A DNA stretch of 64,000 bases. Origin: Schistosoma mansoni (Eukaryota > Platyhelminthes > Trematoda > Strigeidida > Schistosomatidae). Location: positions 18,005,753-18,069,752 of the forward strand of contig NC_031500.1 of NCBI RefSeq assembly GCF_000237925.1, written 5' to 3'. Position 1 is the stretch's first letter, and each line of letters opens with the position of its first letter. Below are positions 55,301-64,000 of this stretch, one piece after another. Made by a program: the position numbers and the translations under genes. Under the pieces are notes generated by a model. It ran no database searches. It was not told where the DNA came from and saw only the letters and a list, made by a program, of their open reading frames with translations.

Positions 55301-58300
55301 ACATAATCCCATCTGACTGGTCTCGATTGCTAATAATCTCACTTTATAAAAAGAGGAAAATCCTTCTGTAACAAAGAAATCAGTTTAATTAATACATTGA
55401 CTGAGATGTAAATACGGAGACCAAATGTTCACCTTTCGTCAGGTTCTGGAACACATATACCGACTTTCAACCATAATTGTACTTCTCGACCTTAAGATAG
55501 CATTTGATGCTGCAGATCGGCAAGTTCTGTGGTAGTGCTTGTCCATTGAAGCCCGTACCAAAGAAATAAATCAACCTTGTACAGTCCTCTACTCGAACAT
55601 TACTTGTTAAGTCAACACTTACGGTGAACCATCATCAGAATTGTCAACCCAAAGTGGTGTTCGTCAGAGCTATTGACTTTCTCCATTTTTATTTAACTTC
55701 ATCACATATATCCTTTTAGAGAGAACGGTATCATCGTCTGACTTCTCATAGGTTAGTCTTCTATTAGGATATATGGTTATTGACTTGTAATACACAGATG
55801 GTATTATTTTGTTTGACGAAAACTGATAAGGTGCTATCATGTGACCATCTTGAGTAACGATGAAAGCATGTTTGATATGTGATTGTCTCCCTCTAAATTC
55901 AAAATGTTGTTTCAGGAATGACCTACCTCAGCACCTAAATTTATGATAAGAAGTGAAGTAGTTGAACTTATTAACTCCTCCTATATTGGAATTCTGATTA
56001 GCCTCTATGGTCTGGTGTGTGACGTAATCTCGGGACGAATTCAGAAGTTTTGATTGGGTTTTGGACACTGTCACCCGTCTGTCAACCAAAGGATGAGTTT
56101 ACTGCGCAATATTTTGCTTCGTTCCACTTCATGAGTGCAAAATATAAGTATTAAGAACAGATGATATTCATAGGTTACTAGTATTCGATCATTAGATGTC
56201 TTTGAAGCAATGTTCATGTATTTTGGTATCACCGACTAAGCATTGCCGAGGTTAGGGATATACGAGTAATAATTACCTGTGATTATGACCTAGTGACCAT
56301 TTAGATGCTAAGTAGAAACCTTCTATCAGCCAAATAAATATATTGAACGTATATCTACAACCGACAGATTGTGCATACCATTAAATACACAACCTACTGT
56401 AAAAACATCTTTCGCGTCACTGAGAATAACTTCATTCTGCATTTATATTTTGTACAAAATTCATTTAGTGTTTTGAATGGGCCTCACGTGATGAAATGGC
56501 AGAAACTCTCGTTCTCACAAGCTTTTAATTGTCTGAGGAATTTTGCTTCTGTTGAAAATTCTATGCCAACAAGTATCTCCTTCTGTAAATCATATCAACA
56601 CTAGTTGAAATAGACATGACAGACAATACCGATGATCTTCATTGTAATTTAATACTGACAATCTAAGTTCACTACTTTCGTGATTTCAATAATAAGGATT
56701 TCATTGACCATCTAAGATTATTATTTATGTTTGTGTCGGAAGGGTAATAGTGAATGGTGTGGGTGAAGATTTTTGAAAAGTTTTATACTCATCTAAGGTT
56801 TTCTTTTAAGTTGTGGTTAAAATCAGATTTTTGTGCAGCCTAGTATACTGCTCGGGTGGGACTCCTCGACAGTGCGCATCCACGATCCCGCCTCGCGAGA
56901 TTCGAACCCAGGACCTACCAGTCTCGCGCCAGAGCACTTATAACCGATAGACCACTGAGCCGGCCGGCATCCAACGGTGTTAATGTCTAACTTCAACCAA
57001 TCCACGATGTTTGAACAACCGTTCACCAATTGTCTTCAGTAAGTTGATATCTACAACAGACTTGTTTGAACTTCACTGGTCACTGCTTCTCAATAGAACT
57101 CAAGGAAACATACCATAATAGGACGAAACGGCCGTCCTGTGCTTCCAGGTTTTCCATGGTGGTCTAGCTTCAATTGACTCATGATTTCAACTATGAAAAT
57201 ACTGAAATCTCCACAAAACCCCTTCTGATTTTCACTTATTGTCGAAATTTTGGTAAACTATGGGCCCTCCATCCATATACCACTGGGTTGAACTTGAATT
57301 TAACTGATTAGATTATTTGTATGCTTTCTAAATAGGATGTGATTTTTAAAGTTTATTTTGGTTTGATATCCAATGTTATATTGTTCTTCTTTCATTGTAG
57401 GCTTTAAAAAATCAAGAATGGAATAGTATATCACGAGCAAATATTCTAATAGGAACTCCTGGTCGAATGGCTCAACATCAAACGGAAAATTCACTACTTG
57501 ATACATCTAATTTAAAATTACTTATATTAGATGAAGCTGATAGATTGTTGGATCCAACTTTCCGTGAAGATTTAGAAGTGATTCTTCAAAATTTAACTCC
57601 TGATCGACAAACTCTATTGTTTTCAGCCACTTTAACAAAGTAAATTTATGAAAAAATTGTCATTTCTTAGTTGATTTTTAAAAACTAATATATTTTTCAA
57701 AGTTGAAACCATGAGTCAATTGAAGCTAGACCACCATGGAAAACCTGGAAGCACTGGACGGCCGTTTCGTCTTATTATGGGACTCCTCAGCAGTGCGCAT
57801 CCACGATCCCGCACTCGTGAGATTCGAACCCAGGATCTACCAGTCTCGAGTCAGAGCCCTTAACCGATAGACCACTGAGCCGGCCGGCATCCAACGGTGT
57901 TAATGTCTAACCCCAACCAATCCACGAAGTTGAGCAACCGTTCACCAATTGTGTTCAGTGAGTTGTTATCTCACAACAGACGTGGTTGAACTCCATAATA
58001 GGATGAAACGGTCGTTCAGTGCTTCCAGGTTTTCCATGGTGGTCTAGCTTCAATTGACTCATGGTTTCAACTTTGAAAAATACTGAAATCTCCACAAAAC
58101 CCCTTCTGAACTAATTTATTGTTCATTCAACTAATAAGAATCAATATTTTATGTTGTCATACTCCCTGTTTGCAGTCACCTTCTTTAATGTCAAATCTTG
58201 ATAAAAACGACTATGTATTAGGGTTTCTGGTTAGCCTACGATACTTACAAATCAAAGAATGATTAAACCAACATGGATGGTTCTATTGAGGAATCGATAA

Positions 58301-61300
58301 CGATAGCTGACACACAACATTTTAACAATAAGGCGCTTACACAGAAATAAGAAAACATGTAGGGAAAACGTGATATTCAACCAGGACAGCTTGAAATAGT
58401 ACAACTCAGTATTACATAATAAGAAAAAGCCCCCAAATGCCCTGGTACGGCCGAGAGTGGGGAGAGTCCGCTCTCCCTCTCCAAATACTCTCACATGGTC
58501 ACGCGTATATAGCCTCTGACAGGGAAGTCCTACTTACTGCTTTCTCGTGGTGGGGGTGTTGTTTACGAAATTGAGAGGACGAAAAGCGAATGTCCGGAGC
58601 TTTAACCGGGTTGGTGGACAAGGCGAGTCCACCTAGGAGAGTTGGAAAACCCTGATTTCAAACCAATGGTTCACATGGAATCCAGTATCCTGAGTGAACA
58701 TATGGCGTATGAATGAATCGTTGGTCACTGGCTACCATGGGACTGCATCTCCTTACGATGCTCCACTGACTTGTGGACTGGACCTTCAGATCAAAGGCTC
58801 CGGATGTGGCCACTAAGAAATCCACCTGCTTCATTTTGGGCACCTGGGCAGTATCACAGTTCTCACACAAATCGAATGAGATTTGTGAGGCGCATATTTA
58901 TCTGGTGCTTCCTTGTACCAATATTTATGTGTTTTCAAATAAATAAAAAGAAAAAAATGACTTTCAAGCACGCAGAAAATTAGCGGACTAAAAGTAGTAA
59001 CAACCGATCAGAAATGGGCGAAAGTTGTGCAGAAAAATGAATCATGAAAAAGACAGTCGTGGTTACCTTTGCCAATAAAACTTAAGTATCGTTAAAAAAA
59101 TTCCTGAAGAGTGATTGTTGCCTCATATAAATATAAAATATTACTTCAGAACGTGGATCTACGTCAAAACCCAGTCTGACGATAGGAGGTAAAGTAGTGG
59201 AGTGCTCTTATCTTAAAAGTCTCAGTCGTAGAAGCTAATGAAATCACCGGAAAAGTCCCTTTGGCTTCTATCAACTTGGACCCCTTTTAATACATATGAG
59301 ATCATCTAATAGTAAATGCGTATACTGTAAAGAAGTCTATTCGGTTTTACTTCATACCTTCAAAAAATTAATTTCACTTTTCTTGTTTTTGACCCTTTTC
59401 CTCCTCTTTTTCTTCCTCAACTATCTTAGAGCTACAGATCAACTTGTTCGTCTTAGTATGCGTAATCCAATAACTGTGTCAGTCAATAATAATAATATTA
59501 ACAGTACTAATAATAATGGTACAACTTTATCAAAGGAATTACATACACCATCTGAACTTCTTCAGTATTATGCCATAGTTCCATTAGAACAAAAGTTAGA
59601 TACATTATGGACATTTCTTCAAAGTCATTGTAAAAAGAAGATCATTGTATTTTTCTCAACACAAAAACAGGTTTGTCAATGTTTGTGTGTGTACTGTTGT
59701 TGTCGACTCGTTTTTTATTGATGTAGTAGTTGTGACAAGATATTTCTTTCTTGCGAGTTGTAACTTGCTTATGAACTATTAAAAAACCAAAAGGATTGCA
59801 TGAGTTTGTTTTCCCAGTTTCGGAATTTTCATCATCAGGAGTCAAGTCTAACAGCTTTTCGAAGTCTCTTGGCATTTGCGTGCCATTCCAGTACCATTAA
59901 TTGAGACAGACATCACTGATGGTATTGAGTGACTGTCGCACTTTATGGCAATTTGACTATATTTTGAAGTGGTCATGATCGGTTCATGACTCATTTGTGC
60001 GGAAATGGCGTACTTGCTACAAGACCTAACGGTCCTAGCCTCGGTCCCTCGTATGGTTGTACTACTTACGTACTTCAGTACGTACTACTCAGGAGTCTCA
60101 AGATAGGACGAAATAACTACCCCCATGCATTTTGATTTCCAATGATTCCTTAGCTGACTTCAGTTCATGATTAAAACTCTTTCCATTGTTCACACAATTA
60201 AATAGTATCTTTGTAATGTTTTTAGAAAATTTTTTAATCCTATCAGTCAACTTAGTAAGCATGTAGTATACATAGGTTATCACTTTTATGTGATTCGATC
60301 TTACTCTATTGATCAAGATTCGACCAACTGGCAGACATCACACTAGCCTTAGTTATCTGCTGATAACTACTAAAGTTTGATCTTACTGTCAATGAAATGT
60401 CTTCATTCTTTTGCTGACAAAACATTCCACGTCCTATTCGCAGTGTATATGCATGTACATATGATATCTCCTTCACGAAAAGATTACATGGATATTTCGT
60501 TTGTGTTAACAGTATATTACCGGTTAGTAAATGTTTACTACGAACTACCTCCACAAATCAGTACACTGATCAATGGTGAATGTGCTTGTTAGTATATATT
60601 TCCAGTGGTTAACACTGACGATATCTTGATTTTCTGTATTAAAGAGTGTCTAGCAGACCTATGCAATTATTTCACACTCTGAAAATGTTGAACTATTTAT
60701 GTAAAAAATGATATGCATCGTTACAAACTCGTTATGGGCAATTAAACTGAATATTACTTTTGAGTTCATTATGGAGGGTGTTAATAAATTTATCTACAAT
60801 TACATAGAGTTAAGATCATGAGTCAATTGAAGCTAGACCACCATGGAAAACCTGGAAGCACTGGACGGCCGTTTCGTCCTATTATGGGACTCCTTAGCAG
60901 TGCACATCCACGATCCCGCACTCGTGAGATTCTAGCCCAGGACGTACCAGTATCGCGCCAGAGCACTTATAACCGATAGACCACTGAGCCGGCCGGCATC
61001 CAACGATGTTAATTTCTAACTTCAACCAATCCACGAAGTTGAGCAACCATTCACTAATGTCTTCAGTGAGTTGATATCTCCCAACAGACCTGGTTGAACT
61101 CCACTGGTTACTGCTTCTCACTAGAACTCCAGGAAATACCTCATGGAGCCAGTCACTAGTGAACACATGATCATTATCAGAAGGGGGTTAACTCATGATC
61201 TCAACTCTATAAAATTACTAAAATCTCCACAAAACCCCTTCTGATTATCAACAATTAGCTATTCTCAAGGATAATGTAGACCTTGTCTGACAATAAACAA

Positions 61301-63261
61301 TCTTGTAATTTTTTAAAATGATGAAGAGGATTCATAGTTCAAGTTGATATCTTGAGTGGTATTGCGTTCTCTAAGCTTGATAGTCGAATTACAAAGCTTT
61401 AATTGTCGTTTTGAAATAAAATTAATAGCGTCTACTATAAGTCGGAATGATATTTTTAATTATTCTCTAAATTTTAACGTCCAGAGGCGAAATCTTATTG
61501 CTTACTGTACTAGGGTTTGGCAGAAGTCAGATATTCAACACGGGCAAACAGTATCTTCAAAGTTGTTTGTTTTCTACAAAAGGAAAGATAAATTAGAAAT
61601 TCTCGCTGAAATCATGAACTGGTCAAGTCAGATCACTATTAAGAACCTGGGAACACTGAATGACCATTTCGTCTCAGTGTGGGACTCTTCATCAGTGAGC
61701 ATTTAAGACTCCGTACACGGGAATTGAAATCAAGACCTTCGGTCTCGTTTACGAACCCCTAACCTCTAAGAAATGTCAGCTGTCAAGATAGCACGCACCT
61801 CTCCATCACTTCCCCACGAATTTGAGTTTCCCGCAGCAAGTTTGGGAAAGTATAGATCTAATACTGCGAAAATAACCATTTACCCAAAAATTATGCATAA
61901 CATACCTCAAAACGTTGCCTCTTGGGATTTTTAGTCACTTTTAAATCGAAAAGACCTTTAATACTAATCCATTTCATTTTTTTCTTGTCTCACAAAACGA
62001 TATTTGCTTTTACTAAATGGGTAGCTGGAAAGTTTCAGTAACCTTTTCAACTTTAAATATAATTCAAATTGATCATTATAAACAATCTTCAAAATATAAT
62101 GTACCTATATAACTCAATTTCTTTTTAAATTCATACTGGAACGTTTCAATGAATACAGTGGTCTTGAGTGCTGTTAGAAAAATGAGGGCAATTATCACTT
62201 CCCGGTTGCCCACACCGTGGAAGGGTTCTTCTAGAGGTACCTGAAAAGGAAATTGGGTTAGAAGTGATCTTAATGACCTGAGAGTGTGACCGCAGTGTCC
62301 AAGGGACAACTGCTTGAGGTCGGTCACACACGGCCTTTTTGTGAGCAATTTTCGTGTTAGCTCCGTACTTGTTGAGAACTTACGGCCGGAGACGGATATC
62401 CGTGGAATAAGGCGAGGTGTGCATTTTCGGGGCGGACCTTTTCTAACCCCACCCTTCCTTGTGGGAAGGCAGCATCGCTGTTATGCTGGTTGTCTGAAGG
62501 AAACACCTTACTGCTGTCACACCTCTGTACAGTCAGCAGTACGACTTCGCCTTTGAACCTTGGGTTTGCTGCTTTTAGTCTTACCGCTCTTCAACCGACC
62601 TGCCTGGCATGGTAGGAACTTGAGGAACGAATGTTCCAGCCAGTATAGCCCTATTGGTTCATCATGATAGGCAAGCCCGACCACCACGTCAAGGTAGCAG
62701 CAATGGTCGGGAATCCATCACAATGGCGTAGGTGTATACACTCATTATCTTCCCTTAAACCTTAAGATTAAAATTGCTTCATAACTTTCTTCCTTCCTAT
62801 ACTATATCCTTATATACAACCTATCTTTTATATACTACGACCACTAAATTAACTATTTCTATGAATCCAGTGTTCATCTTGTTGTGCTAACGAGGTATGG
62901 CAACTTGGACCGATGCATATATGTGCCTGATCCTACGTTGTAGCTGACTGACTGGAACGTTTCAATTGAATATTTATACATTGAATGATATTCGAACATT
63001 GAATACACCAATTTATCATTCATTGTTTGTTTCTTTGTTTGTTTTTGATATTTCTATATATATTAAGGTTCGATATGCATATGAATTATTTCAATTACTT
63101 AGACCATATTTTAAAATTCTACAACTTCGTGGTAATATGAATCAACAAAAACGTTTTCAAGTTTATGATCGTTTTGCTAATTCTCCACATGGTTCCGTTC
63201 TGTTAGCTACTAATTTAGCTGAACGAGGTTTAGGTAAGTACAGTATGCTTTACGATATTAA

Positions 63262-63298
<37 letters not shown>

Positions 63299-64000
63299 CA
63301 TGTTTATCAAGTTATTTTCTTCAAACATTGGCCCCCTAATACCCTGGTATGGCCGAGAGTGGGGAGAGTCCGCTCTCCCTCTCCAAATGCTTTCACATGA
63401 CCATGCGTATATAGCCTCTGACAGGGAAGTCTTACTCACTACCTTCTCGTGGCATTCCTGTTGTTTACGAAATTGAGAGGACAAGAACCGAATGTCCGGT
63501 GCTTTAACCGGGCCGGTGGATACGGCAGATCCACCTAGGGGAGTTGGAAAACCCTGATCCCAAACCAATGGTGAACATAGGCTCTAGGATCCTGAGTGAA
63601 TAAATGGCGTATGAATCAATCGTCGGTCACTGGCTACCATAGGAATGTATCTTCTGACGTTGCTCCACTGCTTCGTGGACCAGACCTTTAGGTCGAAGAC
63701 TGCGCGTGTGGCCCTCTAAGTAAACCATCAGCTTTGATATGGGTACCCGGACAGTACCACAACTCACACACAAATCAAGTGACCTATGTGGCGCATATGT
63801 ATTCGATCCCCCTTTGTACCAATATTTATGTGTTTAAATAAAATAAAATCACTTCAAACATTAACTAACATCTCAGTATAGATACGTTTGAACATTTCAC
63901 TTAATTTATTTGACCAAAATTTCATTTTCCCTATATGTCTTCTAAATATTAACATTTACATGTCAGTCACAATTTCATAAATCTTACTCAGCTATGAAGT
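52288..64000 (+). CDS. DDX10: DEAD-box ATP-dependent RNA helicase, DDX10/Dbp4 type (5' part; runs off the window)
   Basis: Exons 52288-52338, 52380-52736, 57401-57639, 59430-59670 and 63068-63233 join in phase to give about 351 residues. Motifs in order: Q motif (GYTKPTAIQK, ~43-52), motif I APTGSGKT (~68-75), Ia PTREL (~104-108), Ib TPGR (~155-158), II DEAD (~180-183), III SAT (~211-213), then domain 2 with KKIIVFFSTQKQ (IV) and ATNLAERGL (start of V). Motif VI should follow outside. FPLSKETLKGL and the LLQYYAIVPLEQKLDTLW region are typical of DDX10/Dbp4, which acts in the nucleolus in U14 snoRNA release and 18S rRNA processing (family knowledge). An Asn-rich insert (~235-250) lies between the domains. 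The start is the first ATG after an in-frame stop. Confidence 0.9.
52380..52736 (+). CDS. DDX10: DDX10-like exon 2
   Basis: 119 codons, acceptor gcattttag, donor ctcg|gtaggt. Carries the Q motif, Walker A (APTGSGKT) and PTREL, ending at MNIMGGKVS. The open frame continues into the intron to 52820 but loses similarity after GGK. Confidence 0.9.
52953..53476 (-). repeat. 520-bp short retroposon, full length, in DDX10 intron 2
   Basis: Minus orientation, flanked by a perfect 11-bp target duplication ctttatcaaat at 52942-52952 and 53477-53487. This defines both ends of the family exactly. Internal frames up to 79 codons are not genes. Confidence 0.88.
53715..54085. repeat. Third hammerhead-SINE family, fold-back copy in DDX10 intron 2
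   Basis: The inverted arms 53715-53818 and 53983-54085 (ggaactgat against atcagttccc; gtcggcaaagtgta against tacaccttgctgac) each contain a ribozyme-like segment. Two tRNA-like heads in opposite orientation lie between (ggattcgatctcg at about 53828, and cgggaccgaattc at about 53961). The left arm (minus) keeps stem II ATGC-caaata-GCAT and GAAA; the right keeps stem I accttg/caaggt. Both cores are mutated (CCGACAA, CTGACAA), so they are likely inactive relics. Confidence 0.65.
54090..55080. other. DDX10 intron 2, unassigned
   Basis: No recognised exon or repeat; small minus-strand frames (54811-55011) have no support. Confidence 0.35.
55085..56340 (+). mobile_element. Highly degraded RTE LINE relic in DDX10 intron 2
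   Basis: Pieces of RTE reverse transcriptase in several frames: LDLKIAFDAADRQVLW (FDSVDR-type), TYGEPSSELSTQSGVRQS, LSPFLFNFIT, then decayed sequence matching the LISP...VCDEIS and VFDHxxL regions (about 56000-56250). Much older than 8695-10022. Confidence 0.65.
56345..56835. other. DDX10 intron 2, unassigned
   Basis: The 77-codon frame at 56371-56604 lacks any motif; no exon or repeat recognised. Confidence 0.35.
56840..57232 (-). repeat. Hammerhead SINE, fold-back, left arm truncated, in DDX10 intron 2
   Basis: Minus-oriented unit from tgggactcctcgacagtgcg through the head (gagattcgaacccaggacct, accactgagccggccggcat) and distal part (ccacgatgtttgaacaaccg), then a partial plus-oriented ribozyme end (taataggacgaaacggccgt) and flank to ccacaaaaccccttctga. 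The left ribozyme arm is cut short, so no complete hammerhead remains. Confidence 0.75.
57401..57639 (+). CDS. DDX10: DDX10-like exon 3
   Basis: Acceptor ttcattgtag, donor acaaa|gtaaat, phase 2 out. Carries NILIGTPGRMAQH, LILDEADRLLD and TLLFSAT. Flanked by a 4664-nt and a 1790-nt intron. Confidence 0.92.
57690..58115 (-). repeat. Hammerhead SINE fold-back in DDX10 intron 3
   Basis: Left arm (57690-57798, minus ribozyme), head and distal part (57800-57985), right arm (57990-58110). Both arms carry the same private variants: tttttcaaagttgaaacc on the left and ggtttcaactttgaaaaa on the right, where most copies read ttttcatagttgaaatc. The right terminus reads ccacaaaaccccttctga. Confidence 0.8.
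57751..57798 (-). ncRNA. Hammerhead ribozyme, core intact
   Basis: Minus strand: gcactg, CTGAGGA, stem II GTCC-cataat-AAGAC (three pairs plus one mismatch), GAAA, stem III ACGGCCGT, GTC, cagtgc. Core bases and stem I are intact. It lies antisense within the helicase intron. Confidence 0.72.
58429..58948 (+). repeat. 520-bp short retroposon, full length, in DDX10 intron 3
   Basis: From gcccccaaatgccctggtac to gttttcaaataaataa, with a short repeated aagaaaaa at both edges as probable target duplication. Confidence 0.82.
58950..59425. other. DDX10 intron 3, unassigned
   Basis: No recognised repeat. The pyrimidine-rich stretch before 59430 (ttgacccttttcctcctctt) is the branch and acceptor region of exon 4. 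Confidence 0.4.
59430..59670 (+). CDS. DDX10: DDX10-like exon 4
   Basis: Acceptor aactatcttag, donor aaacag|gtttgt. Encodes ATDQLVRLSMRNP, an Asn/Thr-rich insert, YYAIVPLEQKLDTLWTFL and KKIIVFFSTQKQ. Confidence 0.9.
59675..60805. other. DDX10 intron 4, unassigned part
   Basis: No exon or recognised repeat. Confidence 0.35.
60812..61250 (-). repeat. Hammerhead SINE fold-back in DDX10 intron 4
   Basis: Left arm (60803-60905), head and long distal part (to about 61190, including agtgaacacatgatcattat), right arm 61190-61250 ending ccacaaaaccccttctgatt. Both arms share atagagtt(a/g)agatcatgag where the consensus has atagttgaaatcatgag. The left ribozyme core reads CTAAGGA and is probably inactive. 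Confidence 0.78.
61255..61610. other. DDX10 intron 4, unassigned
   Basis: The open frame starting 61356 has no supporting motif or splice site. Confidence 0.35.
61612..61790 (-). repeat. Diverged hammerhead-SINE relative
   Basis: Reverse of a head with acgaacccctaacctctaag, then a ribozyme-like segment. On the minus strand cactg is followed by ATGAAGA (CTGAAGA with one change), a GTC...GAC stem, GAAA, tggtcatt and cagtg. Stem I cactg/cagtg is kept. A decayed variant of the same family. Confidence 0.55.
61800..62150. other. DDX10 intron 4, unassigned
   Basis: AT-rich, no recognised element. Confidence 0.35.
62155..62958 (+). repeat. RTE-associated repeat block with RTE 3' tail, longest copy
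   Basis: From cttgagtgctgttagaaaaa through gagacggatatccgtggaat, ctgttatgctggttgtctga and ccagccagtatagccctatt, then caatggcgtaggtgtataca (the QWRRC(V/I)H-like RTE terminus) and the tail tggcaacttggaccgatgca and gtagctgactgactgg. Internal frames are not genes. It lies in DDX10 intron 4. Confidence 0.72.
63068..63233 (+). CDS. DDX10: DDX10-like exon 5
   Basis: Acceptor tatattaag, donor ttag|gtaagt, phase 1 out. Encodes VRYAYELFQLLRP, QLRGNMNQQKRFQVYDRF and VLLATNLAERGL. The next codon should be completed by the following exon (expected D of RGLDFP) outside the window. Confidence 0.9.
63262..63296 (+). repeat. (AT)n microsatellite
   Basis: About 17 AT units just after DDX10 exon 5, likely polymorphic. 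Confidence 0.85.
63330..63851 (+). repeat. 520-bp short retroposon, full length, in DDX10 intron 5
   Basis: Flanked by an 11-bp target duplication cttcaaacatt at 63319-63329 and 63852-63862. Ends with tgtttaaataaaataaaat. Confidence 0.88.

Noticed and set aside
59296-59721. 141-codon frame starting 59296
   Set aside because: Only 59430-59670 is coding; the front part is a pyrimidine tract with the acceptor and the end is intron.
1-64000. CRISPR arrays, bacterial operons, ribosome binding sites
   Set aside because: Spliced genes, SINEs and LINEs show a eukaryotic genome; the repeats are dispersed retroposons, not regularly spaced short repeats.

Overview
The window is eukaryotic, AT-rich and packed with retroelements. 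It matches a blood-fluke genome (Trematoda, most likely Schistosoma): it has Sm-alpha-type tRNA-derived SINEs carrying hammerhead ribozymes, RTE and CR1 LINEs of the schistosome SR2/SR1 kind, a Boudicca/CsRn1-type Ty3/gypsy element with a tRNA-Trp primer site, and a venom-allergen-like (SCP/TAPS) gene. All identifications come from reading the sequence; no database search was run.

Three host genes can be supported by exons whose splice sites and phases agree. (1) An unrecognised gene on the minus strand, exons at 5444-5334, 2476-2348 and 2285-2071; both its ends lie outside what I can trace. (2) A complete five-exon SCP/TAPS (VAL) gene on the plus strand, 26487-35713, about 225 residues with a signal peptide. 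(3) The 5' part of a DDX10/Dbp4-type DEAD-box RNA helicase on the plus strand, from an ATG at 52288 to an exon ending at 63233, running off the right edge. The last two have introns filled with repeats.

Layout: 1-10,000 holds two near-identical inverted RTE LINE copies about 8 kb apart, an Sm-alpha relic and the unknown gene. 10,300-16,000 is mostly unassigned apart from retroposon fragments. 16,185-20,230 is an old, heavily broken gypsy fossil on the minus strand. 20,300-25,300 holds short retroposons and RTE fragments. 25,300-36,000 is the VAL gene with its repeat-filled introns. 38,145-43,467 is a young gypsy element with two identical 327-bp LTRs. 43,700-51,500 holds RTE and CR1 LINE pieces and an older relative of the gypsy element. 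52,288-64,000 is the helicase gene.

The most interesting thread is a set of tRNA-headed SINE families that each carry a hammerhead self-cleaving ribozyme with a tiny palindromic stem III. Several copies are arranged as fold-backs: an inverted ribozyme arm followed by a full unit. One copy also carries a 411-bp direct repeat, as expected if the template were circular or concatemeric. In three fold-backs the two arms share variants absent from other copies. A separate copy is fused to the 3' end of 18S rRNA.
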